A stretch of 64,000 nucleotides of DNA from Cercophora sp. LCS_1 (taxonomy: Eukaryota; Ascomycota; Sordariomycetes; Sordariales; Lasiosphaeriaceae): NCBI GenBank assembly GCA_036250225.1, contig JAPZLL010000054.1, forward strand, positions 124,001-188,000, read 5' to 3'. Under the pieces are notes generated by a model. It saw only the letters and a list, made by a program, of their open reading frames with translations, did no database searches and had not been told where the DNA came from. The position numbers were made by a program, and so were the translations under genes. Every line of letters starts with the position of its first letter. Within the stretch, counting starts at the first letter, position 1. Of this stretch, positions 24,207 to 34,175 are shown in pieces.

Positions 24207-25763
24207 TTTGATTTTTCTTTATTCTCGTGGTCCGGTCTTCAACGCTGTGTTTTGTGTTTGTTGTTCGTGATGATCGAATTGAACTGCCGATGACGAGGAA
24301 TGAAAGGAGGGGCGACGTTATATGCAAGTGGATTGCGTTGGTCCGGCGGGTTCCGTGTGGGTTTGGGAATTGGATTGGCAAGTCCTCTCGGTATTTTCGC
24401 ATGTGAGGGATGAGAGCGAGGAACTTCCGAGCAGCGCAGCCACATTTCTTAGCGTTCGAGTGAGATGCAGATACGCCCGATGGGGGTTGGTGCGGGATGA
24501 TGTAGCCGTTGATGCATAGTGATCGGACAGTGTCCAATGGGGTTTGTTGGGAAGGTCAAGATGGTTGCATTCTGAGATTGTACTTGGATTGTACAGATAT
24601 TTTATGACTGTGCAGATGAGATCTTCTCTTTCGCGTCCCCCATTTTGCTCAATTACACACCTAGTTTAGCCATCGGTACTCAGACCAAAGTCTATTTTAA
24701 AAGGTTGGAACCCGGTTTTAAAAGACCTAAACGCCTTTTAAAAAACCAAGAGGTCTAAAAAATACGGATTTTCCAATAATTTCAACACAGTACCTCCTTT
24801 GTAAGTATGCTTGTTAAGGGGTATAAATGTATACTTGGGTTGGGAAAGACCGGATGGGGTGTGGGGAAAGCAAAATGGGGGGCCGCAAAAAAGGGCTGCC
24901 TTGCGGATTCAGGGGTAGTTTGTGTGTTGAAATCAGAGTTGCATGTGAAAGAATCCGCATGCTGAATCCAACTCATGCCGCTTTCAATGTGTTGAACGGT
25001 AGACTTATTTCTCAACAGGCCTAGTGTCGATGATTTTTTCCCCCTTTGCATGTTGTTTGATGTCTTAAATTGTTCATTGGGACTCTTTCTTTCCCGGGCA
25101 GCGCTCCAGGCATGTTGTATCCAGTTTGTTTTCAACAGAAGCCTTGGCTCATCGAGAACTAACACAAAGCTCAACATAAAAATCTGTGACAATAGTCCCA
25201 ATCATGTATTGCACAATGCTGGGTAAATTAGTTGAGACTCTCCGAGGGAATGAAGAAACTTTACGAAAATACTTCACAACCATCACCCGTTAAAGCACTG
25301 GAATCCAACCCATTCCAGGTACAAGAGGAACCCACACCCGAGATGATCTAAGCTAGCATTCAAGCAGAAAATCATTGGTAGGGGGGACATCGGTTTCAAA
25401 GCAGGATATTGGGGATCCCAAGTGCCTCCATCTGCCCCCCGCATTGCAATACAGAGTCTTTGGAGCACCGGAAACTCTAGGACAAAACTTCCAAGAGACG
25501 CCAAGATACTCAAGACAAGTCAAACTCCCTGGCATCAAATTACACCCACGTCACCACTACTCGCCAAGCTCTGACAAAGGAGTCTTCCGCAAAGACACCA
25601 GGGCAACATCCCTCAGTGTGATCGGAGATGACCTTACCTCTCAAGACAAAGCAAAGTATCAAGATTCAATGTTTGATCTGTCATTAGGTCACAAACACAG
25701 CAACAACGACCCATACGAACACAGAGCACAGAAAAGACGCTACATTATCATGGTATATCAAAT
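24207..25763. other. AT-rich intergenic region
   Basis: About 1.55 kb without a supported gene. Around 24690-24790 the sequence turns AT-rich with imperfect inverted motifs (TTTTAAAAG/CTTTTAAAA and AGACCT/AGGTCT), possibly a decayed repeat. The first part is the promoter of the minus-strand hydrolase-like gene. Confidence 0.45.
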
Positions 25764-27008
25764 CTACCTCCTCCCCTTCCCCGCCCTCCCCTCCATGGTA
25801 TTAACACTACTATCGCAGCTCTCCAAATCCAAATACCCATCCCCCCTGACCGCGCTCCCGCTCTTCATCATCTTCCCCTCACCGGTCCCCAACCCCAACG
25901 ACTTCCCCAGACTCCCACCTCGACTGCCATGCCCACGCTCACGCCCCTGTGAAACAACGGTACTAACATTCCCCAACTCCTTGCCCTCACCTTTACTAAC
26001 CCCCACAGCCTTAACCACCTCCAGCTGAAGCCCCTTGCTACCACCGCTGATATAAACCGGCTTGCTGCTCCCCCTCGAACTCGAATCATAGCTCTTGATC
26101 AACGGCTTCAGACACGGCACACAACCGCAGATAATACCCAGGTGTACCTCAACGGCCGTCCAGATCCAAAGATGGAAACCCTCCCATGTCACGTCATAAG
26201 ACGCCTCGACGACAACCCAGATCCAATGCGTCCTCATACAGCCCGCAAAGACGACAAACAGACCGCAGCTGAAGAGGATGATGAGCGCCACGCGCTGGGA
26301 TTTCGGCAGGCGGGCCATAATGAATGTTGGAAGCGGTAAAGCCCAGACGACGAAATCAGCAAGGGCAGTGAGGATGGCGTTGGCGAGGAGGGGCGGGCCC
26401 TCAGGGATACAGTCGTGTTGTGACTTGGATATGTGCCAGTACGAAGTGACGGGTCGACACTGGGTAAAGAGGACGGTGAAAAAGGCAATGTTGGTGAGGA
26501 TGATGAGGACGATGGTGACAATAGACAAACGACGCAACCACGAGCCCAGCGGGGCGAAGCGGAGGTAGCTGAGGAGGATCGAGTTCTTTGCGCAGCAGGT
26601 TGCAAACACAAAGAGTGTTTGGGCTGCGAGGGAGACTTGGCGGCCTGAGATCATTTCCTTGGGAGTCAGGTCCCAAACGTGCTTGTCCCAGCCGAACAGT
26701 GTCGAGGCGAGGATGACGCAGATGGTCACGCCTGTGCCGAAGACCTGGAGAGGTTTTGTTAGGCTTGCCGATTAAACGAAACGAGACGAGACAGAAGGGA
26801 GACCAACTGTTGCTGCTATCATTAACCAGTCGTCCCAGCCGGTTGTGCGGAGCATGACGCCGCGGACATAGAGCCGCATGGCAAGGATGATGATAGCCAG
26901 CGGGAGCACCGTCAACTCGACAATCATGAGAGCCGGCCCGCGGGTCTCGGGGTCGACATAGTTGGCCGGTGGCCAGGTGGCCAGAATCTCGGGGGGCGGG
27001 ACTCGCAT
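25764..27008 (-). CDS. PTH11-like/rhodopsin-fold integral membrane protein
   Basis: Exons 27008-26808 and 26744-25764 give about 393 residues; the 63-nt intron has a weak GTTGGT donor and a CCTAAC branch site, and is placed by frame. The first two thirds contain about seven hydrophobic helices, starting with a segment reading IVELTVLPLAIIILAMRLYV and followed by GWDDWLMIAA. A DDWL-type motif after helix 2 and conserved Cys/Trp residues are hallmarks of the fungal rhodopsin-domain/PTH11-related family of plasma-membrane proteins. Members include putative GPCRs and some proteins of secondary-metabolite clusters. The last 120 residues are a polar Ser/Gly/Lys-rich cytoplasmic tail. Ligand and partners cannot be told from sequence. 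Confidence 0.85.
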
Positions 27009-27054
27009 GGTGGCGCCCTCGACGTCGTCGGCGCCGTCCAGTCGGTGCCAGTCG

Positions 27055-27056
27055 AT

Positions 27057-27089
<33 letters not shown>

Positions 27090-27090
27090 A
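27055..27090. repeat. Hexanucleotide microsatellite (GTGTCG)n
   Basis: About five perfect copies of GTGTCG, ending just before AGTCG. It lies about 50-80 bases upstream of the PTH11-like start codon, probably in its promoter or leader. Confidence 0.9.
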
Positions 27091-28865
27091 AGTCGTGGTC
27101 GCCGTCTGGTCGATGCCCGGACTTGGACCCCGTCAACGGGCTCAACCGTTTGTGGATTCAGCAGAGTGGAACAGACAGAAGTCCGGCTGCTGGGGAACAG
27201 GAGCAGGGACCAACATATAAAGACACCGGCCGAATATTGAGCGTGCTATTGTGTGAGCGGCGATGTTGCGGGCCCCGCCACGACGGAAGCTGAATTCCAG
27301 AAAGGTGGATCGAGGACCCAGCACCATGGTGACATCGACCGCGAAAAACTCGAAAAAAGGGGATATATACCACCTCGCCATGCGCATTTACAACCTTGAC
27401 AGGCCAGCCATGTTGGGCAGGTTGCATGATGGAGCCCCCGCTCCGCAATCTTGGGTGTTAGTGCCGCTTCACATGCGCTAGCGACGCCTCGGCGGAGCTG
27501 CTGCTCGCCGAGTCCACCGCTGGCTGCGACGGTCCGGGTGTTGGGCGCGAGCCTGCATCGTCCTCATTTTCCCTCTTGTTTCCTGATTGTGAGGGAGGAG
27601 GCACGGTTTTGCATCGGGAGCACGCCTGGCGCGAATCCTCCGCCACATCGGACTTGGTGACCTCTTTTGGCATGGCAGCGAAGCCGCTGAGACTCCAGCA
27701 CGTGTAGCCTTCAGGGGCATCTGCGGGGTGCATTTCGCGCATGGCGCCCAACTGTGTCTGGAAGCAGTTGAAGGGACGCCAAATCGGCCACCCACCCGAT
27801 CCAGCGAGCGCCCCGCCGCCAACGGGCGCGACATGACAGCGCTGGGGCGCCGTCATATGAGCCGGTGCCCATCCTGCCAGACCGGTGGGAGCTTGGGGCC
27901 GGAGATCGCGGCCAGGACGGGCAACGCGCCCAGTGCGGAACTCCTGGGTGGATTCTCACCATCGAGGCTGCATCCACGTTCCCAAGGACCAGCTGGACTC
28001 TGCACCGATTTCCGAGCAACAGAAACCACAACCGATCCGGCGATCCCACATCTCTATCGGCAGCATCTCCACCCGGTATCCACGTCAATGTTTTATCAAG
28101 CTCAATGTCACGACGTGCTAATTTGGCCACGTTTGCGAGGCCACACAAACACCAAGCCAAACGTTGCTCGACACATTTTGTCCTGCTTCTCATCAGCGGA
28201 TGTCGTCGAAACTGCCCAGAACTCCCGTTTCCTGAAACGTCTGGGCGACTGCCGGACGGCTGTGGCCGCAAGGCTCAACAACGTGATCGGCCGTCAACGG
28301 GCCGAAACGACCTCTTGCCGACCTGGTATTGACAAGGGCCCGGGCAACGCACCAAGCACGTCTAGGCGCAGGTCGCCAATTCCCGCTCTGTCCGACTGCA
28401 GGTTCGCTATCACGTTGGGGTGGTATGGCGAAGGAGAGAGGCTGCAGAGAGGGTTAGCTGTTACTCTAGGTTGGTGCAAGTGAAAACCCTCGTGTGAATG
28501 GCGCGGTTACGTCGACGAAAAATCGCTCGCCTAATATCTCCCAACGTCTAGGGCGTGCAGCAGCCGCCAAACCTCTCGTGGCATCTGAGACAGAGGGCCA
28601 TGCGGGTGGCGTTCAACGTGCTGTGGGCGTTGTCATCCTGTGAATAATGCGAGGTCAGGTCGGTCACTTCTCACAGGCAACCAAGTCGAGCCAGTCTTTT
28701 TTGGAAAACCAAGGTGCAACAACGTCGTAATATTGAATTCTGTGCTGGGCAGTAGGGACGGTGCGGAATGGCGACGTCCTGCCCAGCCGCCATCTCCTGC
28801 AAGTGCCGGCTTGACCTGATAACGGTGCCGAGTCGCTTGCCGGAATCCGGAATCTCGACGGGGCG
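27091..28865. other. Intergenic region with a possible small orphan gene
   Basis: About 1.8 kb. Open frames exist on both strands, the longest a 251-codon plus-strand frame at 27728-28483 with no domain and unnatural composition. A 132-codon minus-strand frame at 27458-27856 is more protein-like and is listed separately. The rest shows nothing recognisable. Confidence 0.4.
27458..27856 (-). CDS. Possible small orphan protein
   Basis: A 132-codon open frame starting ATG at 27856. The middle (GGWPIWRPFNCFQTQLGAM, then CWSLSGFAAMPKEV) looks like natural protein, with a possible CSRC metal or disulfide pair. The C-terminus is Ser/Pro/Glu-rich and ends VKRH. No family is recognised and no intron is evident. 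It may be a lineage-specific gene or a chance frame in GC-rich DNA. Confidence 0.3.
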   Translation of the reverse strand: MTAPQRCHVAPVGGGALAGSGGWPIWRPFNCFQTQLGAMREMHPADAPEGYTCWSLSGFAAMPKEVTKSDVAEDSRQACSRCKTVPPPSQSGNKRENEDDAGSRPTPGPSQPAVDSASSSSAEASLAHVKRH

Positions 28866-30990
28866 CTACTCTTTCGCCCCGATCATGACGATCCGGCCTT
28901 CTACTCGCGGCGAGATGGCCTTGGTCCAGGCCACATCGATTTCATCCTCCTTCAGCGTGTCGCAGGCCCTGCCCTTGACCCCCGCGAGCCGACACCATTT
29001 GTGAAACGCACGCGCCATGACACGCAGCTCTCGGTCGATCTCGCGGGCCTCTCTCTGGTCTTCGTTCTGCTCGTCGTCGCTGTCCGAGTCCCCACTCTCA
29101 GCCAGTGGTTCCAGGTTCCGCCGCTCCCTCAGTCTGGCCGGAGTCCACTCAGCCCAACTGTCCTTCCTCTCCAGCACCGGACGCCCCTTTTCCCGCACGG
29201 GGCTGTTGGGCAGCGACCCGTTGGGGTTGAAGACTGTGGGCTGGCACTTGGACGCGACACGGTTCCAGTGTTGGGTCAGCGAGGGCGTCCATTGCTTCCA
29301 CTGGTCCATAACCTTGAGCGACATGAAATATTGACGCAGTATCGCCGAGATCAGCATGCCGTTCTCCTCCGACACGATCTCTTCACACTCGCCGCCTTCG
29401 GGTTGTACCAGCAAGCTCTTGAAGCCGTCCTTGCCACGAGCCATGTACCCGCGGGTAGAGAGAACATAGATGCGTTCGTTGTCGAGGGGCGCACCATCGA
29501 CGTCGACCGAAACGATGCGGGAGCCAGGGGGCTTGGACGGGTCGAATTTGAACTTGATGTTGGAAACCTGAGGGAACCGACCTAGGCCACAGAGTCAGCA
29601 GGGTGCCTTGATGTCTTGATGGTGAGTTGGACACGCGAAACTTACCTTCTTGAGCAGGATACAGCGACACGCCGTTCTCGAGGGCATCCCAAAGAGCTTT
29701 GCCTGCCACCTTGATCACAACCACGGGATCTTCAAACGGGAAACAGTCCGTCACATCCTTGACGCGAATCGGCCCGGGCGTGTAGATCCGATCGCCACGG
29801 ATTGTGCCGGCCGCCATCAATGCGCACTCTGCACCATAATGATGCCGCATGATATCACACACAAAGTTGCCCATATTGCTCTCCTTCATCCGGACAGTGC
29901 TGAATCGCGAATCAAGCGGCGCAGCTGTCCAGCCGATGGGCTTTTCCAGGCTCTTCTTGAGCTTGGCTGTGAGGTGCTCGACGAGATCGGCCGCCTCCTT
30001 ATCCTCCGGAATGCTCTTGACGACATCGCGGCGCCAGATATCAACATCCCACTTGCGACCAGGTGTTGTTGACCGGCGAACCTCGAGATAGCTGAGTTGC
30101 TTGAAGTCACTCCCCGACCGCAGAACATGAGTGCCGTTGATGAAGCTGTGGTTGTAGAAGTGATCGTGCCCACCGAGAATGATATCGATCATCTCTCCTC
30201 CCAAGTTCTGCGCCAGCTTGTTGTCGTTCGGCTCACGCTGATGGGTCAGTGCGATGATGATGTCGGCTCCGTCTGCGCGTAACTGCGGGATCAGCTCGCG
30301 GGCTACCGCGCTCGCCGACTTGTAGATCAGGTTCGGCGGCAAGGCATTGATGGTGTCTAGCCACTCGCGCTCACCGAGCCCGATAAGACCAATCTTGACG
30401 CCATTGGAGGCCGTGATCATGTGGGTACGTTTTGCATTACCTAAGGGTACGTCCTCTCCAAGCGCGGGATCAAGGACGTTGGCAAGTAGCCAAGGGAAAT
30501 TACACTTGGAGGTGAGGTGGCGGAACTGCTCAACGCCGAAGTCGAGATCATGGTTCTGGGGCGAAGTAGTTATTAGCTACTCCTGAGAGCGGGGCACAAC
30601 TTGGGCTCGCTTACACCAACGCATGAGCAGTCGGTATTGATCTGGTTGAGAACGGCAACCATATGGCTACCTGTGGGCTTGTCAGGAGCTGCTGCTCGGA
30701 TTTAACCTGCCGAACGTACCCTTGGTGACCGAGCTCTCGAGACTTGGGTTGAAGACATCGCCCGAGAAGAGCGTGACCAGCTCTGGCTGGCCCTTGAAGC
30801 GCTCACCTTCACGGTACTCCTTGCAGAGGGTCACAAAGCGAGCGGTGCCGCCGGCAGGCTCAGACGAAGACGGGTCGAGATGGTAGACGTCATTGTAGTG
30901 AAGCAATCGCAGGTCCGGCGACGTGGAGGCCTCTCCTGGGACGGAGCTCGCCCGGCCCGAGCTGTAGGTGACGGTTGCTTCGGCAGACAT
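28866..30990 (-). CDS. 5'-nucleotidase/metallophosphoesterase (UshA-like)
   Basis: Four exons (30990-30720, 30670-30615, 30555-29646, 29581-28866) give about 650 residues; introns of 49, 59 and 64 nt keep the frame. The N-terminal metallophosphoesterase domain shows the metal-binding motifs LLHYNDVYH (residues 29-37), FSGDVFNPS, GNHDLDFG (about 109) and LGGHDH (about 235). The C-terminal 5'-nucleotidase domain follows (ESNMGNFVCDIMRH, then FPFEDPVVVIKVAGKALW). Such enzymes hydrolyse nucleotides or related phosphoesters using two metal ions. No signal peptide is visible, so an intracellular enzyme is likely. The last 150 residues are a charged, acidic extension absent from bacterial UshA. Intron 2 splits exactly before the GNHD motif. 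Confidence 0.9.
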
Positions 30991-31687
30991 TGGGTCGGCC
31001 GGAGCAGCGGAAGTGATCAGCAGGTCTTGATCGCTAGTTGGATATTCCCGAGAGTTCCCTTTCCAGAACAGTGGGGTTGTAGCTACTGGTGAGAATGAGG
31101 GTGGTGAGACGGGAATGGGTGGAATGGGATCTCAGCCCAAGCTCCGTCGGCCAGGCGTGTGCTGCAAGCAAGGCACCGCCACTTGCCAAGGGCGGGAGCA
31201 CCCATCCCTGCGCCGGTGTGTGTGTGGCCCCTGGATGGACCTACCTACCCTGCCGTTCAGTGTCACTCCGGTCGGCTGCTGTGCGTCCAGGAACCCGGAT
31301 TCCGGTTCGGATGGAAGCGAACTCTCGTGTGAGATCACCAGAACGGTCTAGCCATGGACCCCTTGTCGATGTGGGCTCCAACGTTTGTCATCGTAGGTCA
31401 TCCAAAGGGCGTAGGATGTGTCAACGCGGCGTTGATGACAATGGGAAAGCGCCCTGTTGGCTAGGAATTGATCTGTGATTGGCATTTGCCCCGCTATCCG
31501 ATGACCTGTGCTCGGAAATGGTGGGAAGGTGCGGGGCAGCTTCCTTTCAACCCCACCTTCGCTGTTTGAGGACTGTTTGGTGGCCAGTTGAGATGAGGCA
31601 CGAGAAAATAGAAAACATGCTGTCGTCCGGAGTGTCCTGGAAAAGTCAATTGGCGCCGTTCTCGACTTGTAGCATACGACACCCACG
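30991..31687. promoter_or_regulatory. Divergent promoter, phosphoesterase/GNAT gene
   Basis: A 697-bp interval between the minus-strand phosphoesterase start (30990) and the plus-strand acetyltransferase start (31688). No gene is supported inside; it must hold both promoters and leaders. Confidence 0.6.
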
Positions 31688-32308
31688 ATGACTACCACTG
31701 GCCCCGTTGTCCGCCACGCTCGGAGGGAAGGTTGCTGCCCCGCGAGCTCAGAATTTGGGGAAATGCTGATATTTTTGACGTTCGCAGATGTTCCCGCCAT
31801 CCTCGAATTGATCCGAGAGCTCGCTGACTACGAGCATGAGCTGCACAGTGTTGAGGCTACTGAAGCCAAGCTCCTCGAGACAATCGCCTTTGCGCCGTCC
31901 GATGAGACGGCGTCTCCGTCTCCGGCAACGGGCCTGCCAGTCACCGAGCAAACATCTCCGGCGAAGCCAGCGCGCTGCCTCGTTCTCAAAACTCTCACTG
32001 GTGTCCCCGCTGGCATCGCGCTTTATTTCTACAACTACAGCACGTGGCGCGCCCGTCCAGGCATCTACCTCGAGGACCTTTACGTCAAGCAGAGCGAGCG
32101 CAAGAACGGCTACGGGAAACGCCTGCTGGTGGAACTGGCCAAGGAGGTTGTGGCCATGCAGGGAGGCAGGCTTGAATGGAGCGTGCTGAAGTGGAACGAG
32201 CCGTCCATCAAGTTCTACGAGAGCATAGGGGCCAAGATGATGAGCGAGTGGGTGGGCATGCGCGTTGACGGCGATGGCTTGACAAAGCTGGCGACCTTGT
32301 TGGACTGA
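31688..32308 (+). CDS. GNAT-family N-acetyltransferase (diamine acetyltransferase-like)
   Basis: Exons 31688-31730 and 31788-32308 give 187 residues. The 57-nt intron (donor GTTGCT, TTGAC near the acceptor) is a multiple of three and stop-free, so its retention would insert 19 residues. The spliced product restores the usual GNAT N-terminus ARREDVPAILELIRELADYE. Motif A is present (YLEDLYVKQSERKNGYGKRL, the acetyl-CoA pyrophosphate loop RKNGYG), then WSVLKWNEPSIKFYESIGA near the C-terminus. The pattern resembles spermidine/spermine or thialysine acetyltransferases, which transfer acetyl from acetyl-CoA to a primary amine. An insert around residues 45-70 is Ser/Pro-rich. Its stop lies 22 bases from the end of the convergent LYR gene. 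Confidence 0.9.
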   Translation: MTTTGPVVRHARREGCCPASSEFGEMLIFLTFADVPAILELIRELADYEHELHSVEATEAKLLETIAFAPSDETASPSPATGLPVTEQTSPAKPARCLVLKTLTGVPAGIALYFYNYSTWRARPGIYLEDLYVKQSERKNGYGKRLLVELAKEVVAMQGGRLEWSVLKWNEPSIKFYESIGAKMMSEWVGMRVDGDGLTKLATLLD

Positions 32309-32330
32309 GGTTCTTTTGTTGTATAAGACA

Positions 32331-33425
32331 TCAGATAGACTTACCCCCTCGACTTCTGCCGGGAGCCGTCTCGGGGAGGGTCCTGAAGAATGCTGCGCCA
32401 GCAGTTGAAGTCGTTGGTTCAAACGACTTTTCTCCCCAGGTAAACTTCCAGTGCTGCCAGCCCTTTTTTGAAGGCTCTGGTTCCATGAAGGCCGAGAGCC
32501 GCCACACCCTCGCCATCAAGCGCCGCCAAAGGTGTGGACCAAGCTTGTGCTTGCCAAGGGGGACAGGATCGCCTCCGGGGGGGTTGTCGTCTACGACGCC
32601 GCTTCGCAGCTTCAAACGTCTACTGCCCTGTCGATCAACACGGGCAATAGGCCGGGTGGCATATGCCTGCCAATTCCAATCCAAGAAGCCGCTGAAGGCG
32701 CCCCCCCCACCTGGACTCCTTGCCACGGGACGGCGTCGTGGTTCTGCCCACTGCTTGTCGATCTCTTTGCCCCGTGCAAGATCCCCTAGCAGCTCCCACT
32801 CGTCTTTGGGCATCGGGGGTAGCAACTTATCCAGAATGCGTTTCCACTGCTTCAGTACCTTGTTTCGCGTCGCCTTCTTCGTGAGAGGGCGACCCCAGCA
32901 GGTCTCCTTTGGTATAGACTTGTCCGCATCAATCTCCTTGGCCTTCAGCTGTGTTCTGGGCGAGTCGGTCTCCACTGCCTTGGCTTGTGATCTGACCAAT
33001 GCCTGGAGTTTGTCCATGTCCCAGCGGTCTAGCCAGTCCAACGGACGACCGTCCAGGGCTCTTTGTAGGCCCCCTTTGTGCGCTTCCTCCTTCTCCTTCT
33101 CGTCGGCAGATGGAAGCCGCGTGAGGTAGTGCTCCATTAGGATTCGGCGCCTTTGCCCCGTCCGCCCGAAGACCAGCATAACAACACGCCGCATGCACTC
33201 GAGGTCGCCATGATTCGCAGCGCGGAGCTGGCGAAGGGAGCGACGGGCACTTCGTAGCCGTGACTCGGTGGGTTCCTCTTTGAGCTTGTGGCGGAAACGT
33301 TGTTTGATGATGCTGCCGATGTAAGGACGGGCGAACGGTGGAAGATATGAAGCCTCGCGGAGTAGATGACGGTAGAGCTGCAGTTTCGTCGTTGGTGGTG
33401 CGATCTGGAGAGCAAGCCGTGTCAT
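32331..33425 (-). CDS. LYR-motif mitochondrial protein, Cup1-like
   Basis: Single exon of 364 residues; the start ATG at 33425 is used because the upstream codon at 33446 is GTG. A clear LYR motif lies near the N-terminus (KLQLYRHLLREASYLPP), followed by FARPYIGSIIKQRFRH, the pattern of complex-1 LYR proteins and especially the fungal Cup1-like group. LYR proteins are small mitochondrial assembly factors that bind acyl-ACP and help assemble respiratory complexes or Fe-S proteins; this one is longer, with a basic C-terminal half. A basic N-terminus (MTRLALQIAP) may act as a targeting sequence. It shares its upstream region with mbp1. Confidence 0.82.
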   Translation of the reverse strand: MTRLALQIAPPTTKLQLYRHLLREASYLPPFARPYIGSIIKQRFRHKLKEEPTESRLRSARRSLRQLRAANHGDLECMRRVVMLVFGRTGQRRRILMEHYLTRLPSADEKEKEEAHKGGLQRALDGRPLDWLDRWDMDKLQALVRSQAKAVETDSPRTQLKAKEIDADKSIPKETCWGRPLTKKATRNKVLKQWKRILDKLLPPMPKDEWELLGDLARGKEIDKQWAEPRRRPVARSPGGGGAFSGFLDWNWQAYATRPIARVDRQGSRRLKLRSGVVDDNPPGGDPVPLGKHKLGPHLWRRLMARVWRLSAFMEPEPSKKGWQHWKFTWGEKSFEPTTSTAGAAFFRTLPETAPGRSRGGKSI

Positions 33426-34175
33426 TTTCGCCGTTGACCGGGTCACCGGTGCTTCCCTGAGCCAAGATGTCTCCGTTGGGCTTGATGCGCCGGGCGTTGG
33501 TTGGATGCCGGGAAAAGGTTCAAAACCTGGAACCCCAAGGTTTCGCTTTGCCCGCGCCTGTCAGCCGCGTGTCGCGTGATTGGCTGCGTGTTTGGACCAT
33601 TTTACGCGTGGCCCGTGCCTTTCGCGAAATCTCGGTTCCCCCGCTGGCCCCTCTTTCGGTGCTCTACGCGTCCCTTCCCCCGTCGGCGACACGACCGCCA
33701 GACACGAAAATCACACGTCCATCATCCCATGCTTAATTGGAATATCAAGTGCGAAGCTATCGACGACCAGTTTGCTGAACACAGCGGAACTTTATTTTGT
33801 CTGCTCGTCTCCCCACACCTGCTGCCTCACTTTGCCGCGGCCGTCGCCCGCAGCGCCCGATAATAACCTTTTATCTGCACCGACTCGAACCCGTCCCTGA
33901 GGTCCACCGACTGCGACGCTCTGGGCCTCGACTGCTTTCGCTCTTGCAGGGGCTGCTCCCGTCGCTCACCAGATCCCAACGTGCGCACAGAAATCTCCCC
34001 TCGCCATCTCTCTCGCCCGACTTTTCGGCTTCCTTTCTCCATTTTCCCCCTTTCCATCCTCCCCGCCAGTTTCTCGTCGTCTGTTGGTGTCAATTCCATT
34101 GTATCGGAATCTCGCAGGCGATTCCCCACCGGCCAATAAAAATTGCCCTTGGGATTTCCGTTCATGGGTGACTGA
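33426..34175. promoter_or_regulatory. Divergent LYR/mbp1 promoter with two MCB boxes
   Basis: A 750-bp shared upstream region. Two ACGCGT (MluI cell-cycle box) hexamers lie at 33605-33610 and 33666-33671. This is the site bound by MBF, of which the Mbp1 encoded next door is the DNA-binding subunit, so autoregulation is conceivable. CT-rich tracts precede the mbp1 start. Confidence 0.5.

Noticed and set aside
27728..28483. 251-codon plus-strand frame
   Set aside because: No recognisable features and low protein likeness; kept only as a mention in the findings.
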